Positions 45,545-54,654 are shown, counted from the stretch's first letter. The stretch is DNA of 64,000 nt from Granulicella aggregans (GCF_014203275.1 NZ_JACHIP010000006.1:1-64000), one strand, 5' to 3'. The notes: generated by a model not told the origin, from the sequence alone. Program-made: numbers and translations.

Positions 45545-46426
45545 GTGATTTATGCCTGGAATAAGGTGTCATCGAAGGCCAACACCATACTCCTGGGCTG
45601 GGCGGTGCTCCTGCTGATTACATCATTCAGCTCCAAGGCCTGGGCCCAAGCGGGCCCTCCGTTCCAGACGGACGATCCAACGCCCGTGGACCTTGGACAC
45701 TACGAGGCCTATGTCTTCGGGACAGCCGACGCAACGCCAGTCGAGATAGATACGGTCAGCCCAGGATTCGAGTTCAACTGGGGCGCGATACCCAATATCC
45801 AACTGCATGTGATTCTGCCGCTCGGAGAGGTGATTCCATCAAACAAACCCGTCTATGCGCCCGGGGGCATCGGTCCGAGCGCTTTTGGCGTGCAGGATAT
45901 GGAGTTGGGGGTGAAGTACGGCTTTATCAAACAGACCAAGCATCGCCCGCAGATTGGCTCGTTCACCATGTTCGAGATACCGACTGGCAGCTATTCCAAA
46001 GGGCTTGGCGTCGGTAGGGTTTGGTACAAGCTACCGATTTGGGTTGAGAAGGAGTTTGGCCCGTGGAGCCTTGTAGGCGGTGTGGGATACGCCGTTGTTC
46101 CACAGACCCAATACAAGAACTACCTATACGGCGGATATCTGGTTAAGCGAACTCTGAGCACGAAGCTGGAACTATCAACCGAGGTTTTCTCTCACGCGGG
46201 TGAAGGTTCTGCAGCCGCGCAGACGCAGGCGTCGACGCTGATTGATGCAGGTGGTTACTACCACTTCAAGCAGCCGGGCCTGCAGCTACTGTTCGCCTAC
46301 GGGCACTCTATTGCGGGGCAGACGGAGAACTACGCCTACCTCGGGCTGTATAAGACCTGGGGCAAAGATAAAGGCTCTGACAAGCAGGAGAGCGCCGACC
46401 CGATGCGGTCGGGCCAGCCGCACTGA
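45545..46426 (+). CDS. Outer-membrane barrel protein (phenol-pathway MetA-like)
   Basis: This 293-residue protein starts at GTG, with GAGG about 5-7 bases upstream. A signal peptide runs to about residue 37 (SSKAWAQAG). The mature part is an alternating-strand barrel typical of the outer-membrane 'phenol degradation MetA-pathway' family (FQTDDPTPVDLGHYEAYVF, LGVKYGFI, VGGVGYAVVP). It resembles the barrel half of the cytochrome fusion at 40.2-41.3 kb. A pore role in the same electron-transfer or transport system is possible. Confidence 0.78.
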   Translation: MIYAWNKVSSKANTILLGWAVLLLITSFSSKAWAQAGPPFQTDDPTPVDLGHYEAYVFGTADATPVEIDTVSPGFEFNWGAIPNIQLHVILPLGEVIPSNKPVYAPGGIGPSAFGVQDMELGVKYGFIKQTKHRPQIGSFTMFEIPTGSYSKGLGVGRVWYKLPIWVEKEFGPWSLVGGVGYAVVPQTQYKNYLYGGYLVKRTLSTKLELSTEVFSHAGEGSAAAQTQASTLIDAGGYYHFKQPGLQLLFAYGHSIAGQTENYAYLGLYKTWGKDKGSDKQESADPMRSGQPH

Positions 46427-46619
46427 GATCAAAGAGGAACTATGGAAATTAGGCTGCGACGTTTCTGGACGTTAGTACCCGGGATGAGATTCAGCGCGCT
46501 CCTAGAGTTCTACTGGTTCATGACTTCGTCCGCGTCGCCACGCGAAACAGGGTCTGCGGTGTTAGAGGGTGCGATTAAATCAATATGGAGGCATGGCCCT
46601 TCCTGCGACCCTAAAGAGG

Positions 46620-47030
46620 TTATTGCGATAGCGAGAGAAGTGATTCCTCGATCAATAGCGCGCGCACGCGATCACGGATCTCGCCTCGGATCAATTTAAC
46701 TTCCTCCAGCGGTAGCCCTTTGGGGTCTCGCAGAGGCCAATCATCACGACGCAGCCCTGGAACGTAAGGGCACTTATCTCCGCAACCCATCGTGATGAGA
46801 AGTTGGGCATCACGGGCCAGTTCTTCGGTGAGCTTTTGAGGCTTCGCCGCGCTCAGGTCAAGCCCGGCTTCGTGCATCACTTCGAGGACTTCTGAATGAA
46901 CGCGAAGGCCCGGCTCAGTTCCTGCCGAGATGGCCTCCGCTCGTTGCGGGTCGGCCAATTGGTTGAAGAACGCTGCGGCCATTTGAGAGCGACCTGCGTT
47001 GTGAACGCAAGCGAAGATTACTCTGAGCAT
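46620..47030 (-). CDS. arsC: Arsenate reductase, thioredoxin-coupled LMW-phosphatase type
   Basis: This protein has 136 residues from ATG 47030, with AGGAGG 4 bases upstream. The P-loop at residues 8-14 is CVHNAGR (catalytic Cys8), and MGCGDKC (Cys83, Cys87) provides the resolving pair of thioredoxin-dependent ArsC. It reduces arsenate to arsenite in the cytoplasm. It lies 14 bases downstream of arsM, divergent from arsR-acr3. Confidence 0.93.
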   Translation of the reverse strand: MLRVIFACVHNAGRSQMAAAFFNQLADPQRAEAISAGTEPGLRVHSEVLEVMHEAGLDLSAAKPQKLTEELARDAQLLITMGCGDKCPYVPGLRRDDWPLRDPKGLPLEEVKLIRGEIRDRVRALLIEESLLSLSQ

Positions 47031-47044
47031 CGTTCCTCCTCGGC

Positions 47045-47941
47045 CTAGGCGCAGCAACCAGGGGCGCAGCAGCTCCCCGCAGCCGGCTTCAAGGCATAAA
47101 TCTTGACGCTGGCTGCACCCTGATTGACGTCGTACTTTGTGAGGATGTCTTTCAGTTCCTCATGCAGAGTCGGCGATGAAGACGCGCAGCAAGCAGCGGC
47201 TGTTGGATGGTCTGTTTCCATAGCGGGAGAGCAGCACCCGGACTGGTTCTCGACCTTGGCATAGGCGTTCAGATCGGCACCGCTATCGACAATCTGAATG
47301 TGCTCGAGCCCGGCCTGCGCGAGGCCGTTGCGATATTCCTCAATCAAAATCGCGCCCGCGATGCAGCCCACATAGGCGGCCATGCTCTTCGCGATTGCCT
47401 CTGGCAACTCGGCTTTGAGAGCGATGTCACTGATCGCTACACGGCCGCCCGGCTTAAGCACACGAGCGATTTCGCGAAAGACGGCTGCCTTGTCCGGCGC
47501 GAGATTGATAACGCAGTTGCTGATGATGCAATCGACTGAGGAATCGGGCAACGGAATCTGATCGATCGTTGACTGATAAAACTCCACGTTGGTGTAGCCG
47601 CCAGAGACCGCATTTGCGCGAGAACGTTCGATCATCGATGGTGTCATGTCGATTCCGATCGAGCGACCCGTCGGACCGACCATACTGGCTGCAAGAAACA
47701 CGTCGAGCCCACCGCCAGAGCCAAGATCGACCACGACTTCTCCCGGCCTGAGATGCGCGGTAGCTGTGGGATTTCCGCATGAAAGACCCATATTGGCCTC
47801 GGCGGGAATCGAGGTGAGCTCGGCCGCACTATAGCCGAAGGCTTCCGCGACCGCCTGCACTCCAGCGTGGTCATTCGATAAAGTGCTTCCCGCCACTGCT
47901 CCGTACTTCAACTTTACCGACTCCAGGAGCTGCTTTGACAT
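47045..47941 (-). CDS. arsM: Arsenite S-adenosylmethionine methyltransferase
   Basis: This enzyme has 298 residues from ATG 47941, with GGAGG 4 bases upstream. GLSCGNPTATAHL followed by VVDLGSGGGLDVFLA is the ArsM-specific Cys plus SAM motif. INLAPDKAAVFREIARVLKPGGR and a second conserved Cys (YVGCIAGA) follow. The C-terminus has three Cys pairs (QSGCCSP, AACCASS, GSCCAPGCC), which may bind As(III). It methylates arsenite to volatile or excretable forms and is in an operon with arsC. Confidence 0.94.
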   Translation of the reverse strand: MSKQLLESVKLKYGAVAGSTLSNDHAGVQAVAEAFGYSAAELTSIPAEANMGLSCGNPTATAHLRPGEVVVDLGSGGGLDVFLAASMVGPTGRSIGIDMTPSMIERSRANAVSGGYTNVEFYQSTIDQIPLPDSSVDCIISNCVINLAPDKAAVFREIARVLKPGGRVAISDIALKAELPEAIAKSMAAYVGCIAGAILIEEYRNGLAQAGLEHIQIVDSGADLNAYAKVENQSGCCSPAMETDHPTAAACCASSSPTLHEELKDILTKYDVNQGAASVKIYALKPAAGSCCAPGCCA

Positions 47942-47977
47942 ATCGCCTCCACACATCTGCTTAGGCGACTATATGTC

Positions 47978-48006
47978 TTGCCATCGTATCCGTCAAGGCG
48001 TATACA
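47978..48006 (+). promoter_or_regulatory. Sigma-70-type promoter of arsR-acr3
   Basis: TTGCCA (47978-47983), a 17-base spacer, then TATACA (48001-48006). Initiation about 7 bases later would fall on the ArsR ATG at 48013, and there is no ribosome site, so the mRNA may be leaderless. The ArsR operator probably overlaps. Confidence 0.6.
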
Positions 48007-48012
48007 TTAGGC

Positions 48013-48423
48013 ATGGCAAAACGAACATTCGATGTCGAGAGATTCTTTCAGGCTCTTGGGGACAACACGCGGTTACGCCTCCTAAACCTGATGGGCGAAC
48101 AGGAAGTTTGTGTCTGCTATTTCGTGGAGATCCTCGGAGGACCGCAGCCCAAAATCTCAAGGCACCTGGCGTACCTCCGAAGTGCAGGGATCGTTGCGGC
48201 GCGGCGCGAAGGAAAGTGGATGCACTATCGGATAGTGATGCCTCCCCACATTGGGGCGGCACAGATCCTCAAACAAACTCTAGGCTGGCTGAAGGACGAG
48301 AAGGCAATGCAGACGGACCGAGCGCTTCTCACGAAGGCCTGTTGCGCTCCGTCGAAGTACGCATCGCTCAACGGCGCTCCGGTACCGGCAAGAGTTCAAG
48401 AAGCATCCTGCGAGGCTTGCTAA
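48013..48423 (+). CDS. arsR: ArsR-family arsenic-responsive repressor
   Basis: This 136-residue winged-helix repressor has ALGDNTRLRLLNLM, then QEVCVCYFVEIL with the Cys-x-Cys metal-sensing pair. The recognition helix is PKISRHLAYLRSAGIV, and the wing follows. A longer-than-usual tail (about 30 residues) carries further cysteines (ACCAPS, SCEAC), possibly additional As(III) ligands. Its stop shares one base with the acr3 start (TAATG). It probably represses both this operon and the divergent arsM-arsC. Confidence 0.93.
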   Translation: MAKRTFDVERFFQALGDNTRLRLLNLMGEQEVCVCYFVEILGGPQPKISRHLAYLRSAGIVAARREGKWMHYRIVMPPHIGAAQILKQTLGWLKDEKAMQTDRALLTKACCAPSKYASLNGAPVPARVQEASCEAC

Positions 48424-49541
48424 TGTCCGCAGCTCCTATTACCCAAGGACAGATCTGCGTCCCCGCTGCCCGCAACAAGCTCTCCTTTGTCGATCGCTTC
48501 CTGACGCTGTGGATCTTCCTTGCGATGGCCATCGGCGTCGCCATCGGTCACTTCGTTCCGTCTTCAGCTAGCTTCGTCAATCGCTTTCAGACGGGCACGA
48601 CGAACATCCCAATTGCGCTTGGACTCATCGTCATGATGTTCCCACCGCTGGCAAAGGTTCGCTACGATAAGCTGGGCGAGGTCTTCCGCAACACCCGTGT
48701 CCTCGGCCTGTCTCTCGTGCAGAACTGGATCATCGGCCCTCTCCTGATGTTCCTTCTTGCAATCGTCTTCCTGCGCGACGAACCAGCCTACATGCGGGGA
48801 CTGATCCTTATCGGCATAGCCCGTTGTATCGCGATGGTGCTGGTATGGAACGAACTGGCGGAAGGCGACACGGACTATGTCGCCGGTCTCGTTGCCATCA
48901 ACAGTGTCTTCCAGGTGGTCTTCTACAGTCTTTACGCCTGGGCGTTCCTGACAGTTATGCCGAAGTGGTTTGGGCTGGAGGGAAGCGTCGTTCCGATCGG
49001 CGTCGGCCAGATCGCCGAGAGCGTCGGTCTCTATCTCGGAGTGCCGTTCGTCGCTGGTTTTTTCACACGATTCTTCCTTATCCGCCTCAAGGGAGAGGAG
49101 TGGTACCGCACATCCTTCATCCCGCGCATCAGCCCGCTTACACTCGTCGCTCTTCTCTTCACCATCCTCGTAATGTTCTCGTTGAAGGGCGGCTTGATCG
49201 TCCGGCTACCATTTGACGTGGTGAAGATCGCGATTCCTTTGATCCTCTATTTCCTCATCATGTTTCTCGTGAGCTTCTGGATGGGCAAGCGCTTAGGAGC
49301 GAACTACGCTCAAGCCGCGACGCTCTCGTTCACGGCTGCGGGCAACAACTTCGAATTAGCGATTGCAGTAGCCGTGGCTGTATTCGGTCTGAACTCCGGA
49401 GATGCCTTCGTGGGCGTTGTCGGTCCACTGATCGAAGTGCCTGCGCTGATCGGTTTGGTCAACGTCTCTCTCTGGATACGGAATCGATATTTCGGATTGG
49501 CGATGAAGGACTCTAAAGCGGCCCCGGTCGAACGAGCATGA
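48423..49541 (+). CDS. acr3: Arsenite efflux transporter ACR3
   Basis: This 372-residue inner-membrane carrier has about ten hydrophobic segments. The ACR3 signature GIARCIAMVLVWNELAEGD contains the conserved Cys required for arsenite transport. Other family segments are PLAKVRYDKLGEVF, QNWIIGPLLMF and AAGNNFELAIAVAV. It extrudes As(III), completing detoxification with ArsC and ArsM. Its start is coupled to arsR by a one-base overlap. Confidence 0.95.
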   Translation: MSAAPITQGQICVPAARNKLSFVDRFLTLWIFLAMAIGVAIGHFVPSSASFVNRFQTGTTNIPIALGLIVMMFPPLAKVRYDKLGEVFRNTRVLGLSLVQNWIIGPLLMFLLAIVFLRDEPAYMRGLILIGIARCIAMVLVWNELAEGDTDYVAGLVAINSVFQVVFYSLYAWAFLTVMPKWFGLEGSVVPIGVGQIAESVGLYLGVPFVAGFFTRFFLIRLKGEEWYRTSFIPRISPLTLVALLFTILVMFSLKGGLIVRLPFDVVKIAIPLILYFLIMFLVSFWMGKRLGANYAQAATLSFTAAGNNFELAIAVAVAVFGLNSGDAFVGVVGPLIEVPALIGLVNVSLWIRNRYFGLAMKDSKAAPVERA

Positions 49542-49550
49542 TGATGCGAA

Positions 49551-49592
49551 GCGAAACAGCTACTCCCCAGGCTATAGGTCCCGCTGTTTCGC
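49551..49592 (+). terminator. Stem-loop after acr3
   Basis: GCGAAACAGC pairs with GCTGTTTCGC (10 bp) across a 22-base loop, just after the acr3 stop. There is no clear T-run, so it is probably a 3'-end hairpin. Confidence 0.45.
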
Positions 49593-49702
49593 GTCGCAGA
49601 TTATTCTTCATCGATCGACTTAGTTCGCCGCTCAGAGCACGTCAATAGGACAACTCGATACACTTACCTCCGGCGGAACCTCGGTTCACCCCGCATCGCT
49701 CC

Positions 49703-51097
49703 TCAAGCGAAGATGTCCTTCTGCACGATGCCTGCGACGTCGGTGAGGCGGAAGTCACGACCGGCGTAGCGGTAGGTAAGCTTCTCGTGGTCGATACCCA
49801 TGATCGCGAGCAGTGTGGCGTGGAGATCGTTCATGTGCATGCGCCCATCGACGGCGTTGATGCCGAGTTCATCGGTGGAACCATAGTTGAAGCCCTTCTT
49901 CACGCCTGCTCCCGCGAGGAACATGGAGTAACCGGTGATGTTGTGATCGCGGCCATCGTCATTGAGCTGCGCAGCTGGCTGGCGGCCGAACTCCGAGCCG
50001 AAGATGACAAGCGTGTCGTCGAGCAGGCCGCGGTCGCCAAGGTCCTGTAGAAGCGCGGCGGTCGGCTTGTCGATCATGCCCGTCTGCTTGATCATGCCCT
50101 TGTGCAGGTTGGTGTGGTGGTCCCATCCGGGCTGACGAATCTCTACGAAGCGCACACCGGCTTCGCTCAAGCGCCGCGCTGTAAGGCACTGACGAGCGAA
50201 AGAGCCATCGGGGCCAGGCTTCACGCCATAGGCATCGAGCACATGTTGCGGCTCCTTCGTAATGTCGAGCAGATCGGGTACGTTGCCCTGCATCTTGAAG
50301 CCGAGCTCGTAGGACTTGATGACACCCTCGACTGCCTCCGGAGCGCCGTTGATGGCGGCGAGATCGTGGTTGCGCCTCTGAATCAGATCGAGCTGTTCGA
50401 TCTCCAGCGCGTGGGGATTGGCGGCCTTTACGTTCGGCATGAAGCCTTCGTCGCTGATGCCTGTGCCCTGATAGTAAGCGGGAAGAAAGGCGCTGCCGTA
50501 ATTGGCCGCACCGCCGAAGTTCGGCGTGGGGTTGATGACGATGTAGCCGGGGAGGTCCTGGTTCTCGCTGCCCAGGCCGTAGATAAGCCACGAGCCCATG
50601 CTGGGGCGAGTGAGCGCGGCGTTGGCGCTACCGGTGTGCAGTTGGACGACTGCTTGCGGGTGCGCGGGAGTGTCGGTGTGCAGACCACGCAGGAAGCAGA
50701 GTTCATCGGCATGCGTGGCGATGTTGGGCATGAGTTCAGAGAACCATTGACCACTTTTTCCGTATTGTTTGAACTTGAACTTCGAGGCGTTTAGCAGACC
50801 ACCACCGGGGGATGACTTCTTATCGTTGTTCTGCAGGTCGGCCTTGTACTCGAAGGTATCGAGTGAGGACATCGCGCCTTCCATGTAGAGGAAGATGACG
50901 CGCTTGGCGCGAGGCTTGAAGTTCGGCTGCTTAGGAGCGAGCGGGCTCCTCGGATCGGCTGTGGCCGCGAAGGCCTGGGGCGTCGACTGACCAAGAAGAC
51001 CGGCAAGCGCGACGTAGCCGAAGCCCGCGCCGGCGGAGCGTAGAAGCGAACGACGCGAGACAGGTGGCGTGTAGATGGGAAACGGATTCTTCGACAT
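49703..51097 (-). CDS. DUF1501 (sulfatase-like) twin-arginine exported protein
   Basis: This 464-residue protein starts with a twin-arginine signal (SRRSLLRSAGAGFGYVALAGLLG, about 14-37). The DUF1501 body follows: KRVIFLYMEGAMSSLDTFEYK, WFSELMPNIATHADELCFLRG, and VIFGSEFGRQPAAQ...GRDHN near the end. DUF1501 is related to the alkaline-phosphatase/sulfatase fold. It lies 30 bases downstream of the PSD1 cytochrome gene, its usual partner in Planctomycetes and Acidobacteria. The substrate of such pairs is not established. Confidence 0.9.
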   Translation of the reverse strand: MSKNPFPIYTPPVSRRSLLRSAGAGFGYVALAGLLGQSTPQAFAATADPRSPLAPKQPNFKPRAKRVIFLYMEGAMSSLDTFEYKADLQNNDKKSSPGGGLLNASKFKFKQYGKSGQWFSELMPNIATHADELCFLRGLHTDTPAHPQAVVQLHTGSANAALTRPSMGSWLIYGLGSENQDLPGYIVINPTPNFGGAANYGSAFLPAYYQGTGISDEGFMPNVKAANPHALEIEQLDLIQRRNHDLAAINGAPEAVEGVIKSYELGFKMQGNVPDLLDITKEPQHVLDAYGVKPGPDGSFARQCLTARRLSEAGVRFVEIRQPGWDHHTNLHKGMIKQTGMIDKPTAALLQDLGDRGLLDDTLVIFGSEFGRQPAAQLNDDGRDHNITGYSMFLAGAGVKKGFNYGSTDELGINAVDGRMHMNDLHATLLAIMGIDHEKLTYRYAGRDFRLTDVAGIVQKDIFA

Positions 51098-51127
51098 GAT
51101 GAGTCTCTCCAGATGAGTCGGGGTTAG

Positions 51128-54100
51128 TTAGCGAAGGAACTGGAACTCAGCCGAGGCATAGAGGGTCTGCACCAACCCGGCAAGGGCGGCCTCCTGCGGC
51201 GACCTATACGTGATGACGGGATCGACAGGGACGACGTTGGTCTGGTCGACCTGGCAGGCGGGATCGATGACGACTTCTTTATCCTTGTCATCTTCCTTTT
51301 TGACTACGGACGTCTTTACTTCGACCGGTGGCGCGGGCACGTCCGTGGGCAACTTGCTATAGGTCTGCGCATACTCCGCAAGGAACTGCCTGTCCCGGAC
51401 GATCTCCTGCTTGCTGGGCTCCCGGTCAAGTACGCGCAGGTACGCTTCTTCGATCTGTCGATCTGCCTTGCTCGAGTCTGCTAGAAGCTTCTGTGCGAGG
51501 TTCTGCGATTGCACCCGCACAAAGCTGGAGTTGAGCAGGAAGAGCGCCTGCGTGGGAACGATCGTGGTATCGCGTTGGCCTGTGACCAGCGTCTGCGATA
51601 CGGGATCGAAGGCTGCCAGCGCACGTGGTGTAATGCCACGAAGCGCGGGCAGGTAGACGCTGCGGTCATTGCTGTTGTCCGCGCCTGCGTTGATCTCCTG
51701 TAGCTCCTTGCCGTTGTCCGCAAGCTCAATCATCTTCAGCTTTGCTGCTGGTGATTGCGGCAGAGGTGCGCCGGGGGGGAGCAGTTGCAGCCTGCCTGAA
51801 GAGGCGAGCACAGAGTCGCGAACCTCTTCCGCTTCAAGCCGGCGCGGCGAGTGACGCCAGATGAGATAGTTCGCCGGGTCGATGTCTTTGTAGCGTTCGG
51901 GGTAAGTCGAACCGAGCCTGTACGCGTGGGTCAACACGATGTTGCGAATCATGCGTTTCGTCGACCAACCTTCGCGGATATACTCCGCCGCCAGGTAGTC
52001 GAGCAGTTGCGGGTTCGAGGGAACATCGCCCTTGATGCCGAAGTTATCGACGGTAGAAACGATGCCCTGGCCGAAGAGATGCTGCCAGATGTGGTTTACA
52101 GCGACGCGCGCGGTGAGCGGGTTTTGTGGGCTTGCGATCCAATCGGCAAGTTCGAGGCGCCCACTTTGCTTCGGGTTCACGGGGTTGGCGCCGGGTACCT
52201 GGAAGGCAGTGAGGAAGCCACGCGGGACGGTGGGTCCGTGACGTTCCTCCACGCCGCGAACGCGAACGCTGGTGTCGGCGATGTCGCCCTCCCGGGCACC
52301 GTGAATGCCGTAGCCTCTTGTGCCGGGGTCAGTGAGGTCGAGCAACTCCTTGCGAAGCTCGAGCATTTTGAGGCCGAGGGTTAGTTGCTTCGGCTTCTTG
52401 TCCGGTCCAAGCACGAGGCCGTCGGGCGTGCCTTGGATCGCATCCAGTTGCTTCTTTGTGGAGGCAATATCAGCCTTAAGTTTCGCGACCTTATCCTCTT
52501 GCGCGGAAGGGGCAGTTGTAGCGCTCGAAAGCAGTAGAAGGTCCTTCGCGTTGTAGTACGCGAGGCCCGCGCCTCCCATCAAGCTGTTGACTCCCGCGGC
52601 GTCGTCGGTACTGGTAAAGATGCCTGCGAGAGCGTAGTAATCAGTCGCCGGGATGGGGTCGAACTTGTGATCGTGGCACCGGGCGCAGGAGACCGTCAGC
52701 GCCATGGTGGAACGCGTAACTGTATCGATCTGGTCGTCCACGTTGTCCATCAGGAAGCGCGCTTCAAAGCGCTGGTTTACGTCCTTCACCCCGATAGCGA
52801 GAAAGCCGGTGGCGATGAGCAGGCGATCGCGATCGGCGGGACTACCTTCGGGCAGAAGGTCACCGGCGATCTGCTCCTTCAGGAAGCGGTCATAGGGCAC
52901 ATCTTTGTTGACCGAGTCGATCACGTAGTCGCGGTAGCGCCACGCATGGGGATAGGGAATGTTGCGCGAAGGGCCCGTGGATTCGGCGTATCGCGCGACA
53001 TCGAGCCAGTGGCGGCCCCAGCGTTCTCCGTACTGCTGCGACGCCAGCAGGTGGTCGACGAGCTCCTCGTATGCCTTCTCTGAGTGGTCCTTGCGGAAGG
53101 CTTTGACCTCCTCGGGAGTGGCGGGCAGGCCGGTGAGATCGTAGGTGACGCGGCGCAGCAGTGTGACGGGATCAGCGTCCGGAACAGGAGCAAGATCCTT
53201 GGTCTCAAGACCAGCAAGAAGGAAGCGATCGATATCGCCAGAGGCTGTGCCGCGCTTGTTCTGCGCTGGCCATTTTGTGTCTTTGACGTTAGGGACAGTG
53301 GGGTTCGATAGTGGCTTGAACGCCCAGTGTTCCGCCTTCAACTTCGTATAGGTGCGCTCCAACTTGGCCGAGAGTGGCGGCAGCTTCTCCGTCTCATCCG
53401 GCAGCGCTGCGCCGTTCTTGATCCACGTGGTGATCTTCGCAATCTCATCTGCGGTGAGCGGATCGCTGTCTTTAGGCATGCGGTGCTTCTTGTCGGTCTG
53501 CAACACGCGGACAAGGATGAGGCTCTTGTCGGGATCGCCGGGTAAGACCGAGCTGCCGGAGTTGCCGCCCGTCTCAATGCCGATTGTCGTATCAAGGCGA
53601 AGGCGGCCTGCGGGTTTGGTGTCTGCGGCGTGGCAGGCATAGCAGTGGCTCGCAAGGATCGGCTTGACGTTCTTCTCGAAGTAAGCGAGCTGGGCTTTCG
53701 GAGGATCGGGGTTGAACTTCGCGACGAGCTTTACCTTGGGCTTCGAATCGGCGGCCTTTGAATCGTCGACAGGCTTGGCATTTTTGCCCGGCTCAGCGGA
53801 GTCCGTCGACGCGGGCCAGTAGGCGCCTGCCTTGATCCATGTCGTGAGGTTGTCGATGTCAGACTTCTGCAGCGGATCGTCGCCCTTGGGCATGCGATGC
53901 TTCTCGTCATCGGTGAGAAGACGCTGAAGGAGCAGGCTGTTTTGCGGATCGCCGGGGACGATCGCGGGGCCGGACCTTCCGCCCTTCAGGAGTGCCTGCA
54001 GGTCGTCGACGCGAAGAGCTCCCGCCGACTTTGTGTTCGCGGCATGGCATGTATAGCAGTTGTTCGAGAGCACAGGACGCACGCTCTTCTCAAAAAACTC

Positions 54101-54244
54101 GGCCTGCGCGGGATTAAGCGCCGGAGCTTCCGAGGCAGCAGCTACCGTTGGACCACCGCCGCTTCGCGAGGTATATGCGAGCAGGAGCGCTACAGCAGGC
54201 AGCACGAGGCGCAGTGGCCTGGTGTGTCGAAAGAGGAGATTCAT
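51128..54244 (-). CDS. PSD1/DUF1549/DUF1553 cytochrome c protein
   Basis: This exported protein of 1038 residues has a signal segment at about 10-25. Two tandem planctomycete-type cytochrome c domains follow (CYTCH and CYACH, each followed by KSAG/KPAG). A further DUF1549 region contains SCARCHDHKFDPI, and a C-terminal DUF1553 region follows (QNPLTARVAVNHIWQHLFGQGIV, SPRRLEAEEVRDSVLASS). AAGGG lies about 8 bases before the ATG. It is the first gene of an operon with DUF1501. It is preceded by a Cys-Cys leader ORF at 54406-54495, which suggests control by cysteine or sulfur supply. Confidence 0.92.
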   Translation of the reverse strand: MNLLFRHTRPLRLVLPAVALLLAYTSRSGGGPTVAAASEAPALNPAQAEFFEKSVRPVLSNNCYTCHAANTKSAGALRVDDLQALLKGGRSGPAIVPGDPQNSLLLQRLLTDDEKHRMPKGDDPLQKSDIDNLTTWIKAGAYWPASTDSAEPGKNAKPVDDSKAADSKPKVKLVAKFNPDPPKAQLAYFEKNVKPILASHCYACHAADTKPAGRLRLDTTIGIETGGNSGSSVLPGDPDKSLILVRVLQTDKKHRMPKDSDPLTADEIAKITTWIKNGAALPDETEKLPPLSAKLERTYTKLKAEHWAFKPLSNPTVPNVKDTKWPAQNKRGTASGDIDRFLLAGLETKDLAPVPDADPVTLLRRVTYDLTGLPATPEEVKAFRKDHSEKAYEELVDHLLASQQYGERWGRHWLDVARYAESTGPSRNIPYPHAWRYRDYVIDSVNKDVPYDRFLKEQIAGDLLPEGSPADRDRLLIATGFLAIGVKDVNQRFEARFLMDNVDDQIDTVTRSTMALTVSCARCHDHKFDPIPATDYYALAGIFTSTDDAAGVNSLMGGAGLAYYNAKDLLLLSSATTAPSAQEDKVAKLKADIASTKKQLDAIQGTPDGLVLGPDKKPKQLTLGLKMLELRKELLDLTDPGTRGYGIHGAREGDIADTSVRVRGVEERHGPTVPRGFLTAFQVPGANPVNPKQSGRLELADWIASPQNPLTARVAVNHIWQHLFGQGIVSTVDNFGIKGDVPSNPQLLDYLAAEYIREGWSTKRMIRNIVLTHAYRLGSTYPERYKDIDPANYLIWRHSPRRLEAEEVRDSVLASSGRLQLLPPGAPLPQSPAAKLKMIELADNGKELQEINAGADNSNDRSVYLPALRGITPRALAAFDPVSQTLVTGQRDTTIVPTQALFLLNSSFVRVQSQNLAQKLLADSSKADRQIEEAYLRVLDREPSKQEIVRDRQFLAEYAQTYSKLPTDVPAPPVEVKTSVVKKEDDKDKEVVIDPACQVDQTNVVPVDPVITYRSPQEAALAGLVQTLYASAEFQFLR

Positions 54245-54405
54245 TCAGGGACCCTTCAAGTGAGTGCGGCGGTCTGTGCAGAACTACCCCACTGAGCTCA
54301 CGAGGTGCGGACGCAGTCGTTCAAGGAACGAATGGGCGCAGATCAAGTTCAGGCCGTATACCGGCTTAGGAAGGGATAGCGTTCAGGGAGCAAGATGGAA
54401 GAGAG

Positions 54406-54495
54406 TCAACAACAATACCGGCGAGCATGCGACCGGCGGGGAGCCAGGTTCACGATGCTGGGCTTGACTGCGGCAGGTTGGACTTGCTTTTCCAT
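54406..54495 (-). CDS. Short leader ORF ending Cys-Cys-stop
   Basis: This 29-codon ORF has an N-terminal MEKQVQPAAV, then LAPRRSHARRYCC at residues 17-29 directly before TGA. It starts only about 4 bases after the expected transcription start of the promoter at 54506-54534 and has no ribosome site, so it would be translated nearly leaderless. The end is rich in Arg and finishes with two TGT codons, like the cysteine-attenuation peptides known upstream of sulfur genes in mycobacteria. It lies 161 bases upstream of the PSD1 gene. No intrinsic terminator lies between, so control could be translational or Rho-dependent. Coding is inferred. Confidence 0.5.
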   Translation of the reverse strand: MEKQVQPAAVKPSIVNLAPRRSHARRYCC

Positions 54496-54505
54496 GACTA
54501 TGCTG

Positions 54506-54534
54506 ATTTAGCCATAGCAACCAGATGGTGTCAA
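54506..54534 (-). promoter_or_regulatory. Sigma-70-type promoter of PSD1 operon
   Basis: On the minus strand a perfect TTGACA (54534-54529) and CTAAAT (54511-54506) are separated by 17 bases. Transcription should start near 54499, directly in front of the short Cys-Cys ORF. Confidence 0.65.
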
Positions 54535-54654
54535 GCGGCACACCCGCGACTATAAGCGATCTCAACTCTGCCGAGTTGCAATGAAGATGCGGGCAAAACA
54601 AAGCATTGTGACGACTAAGTGACTTGAGAAAATAAAAATTATCAGGAAGCTTTG

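Noticed and set aside
46442..46699. 85-codon frame after the barrel gene, with AGAGGAA before its ATG
   Set aside because: It overlaps the arsC 3' end on the opposite strand and shows no recognisable domain. It is possible but not supported enough to list.
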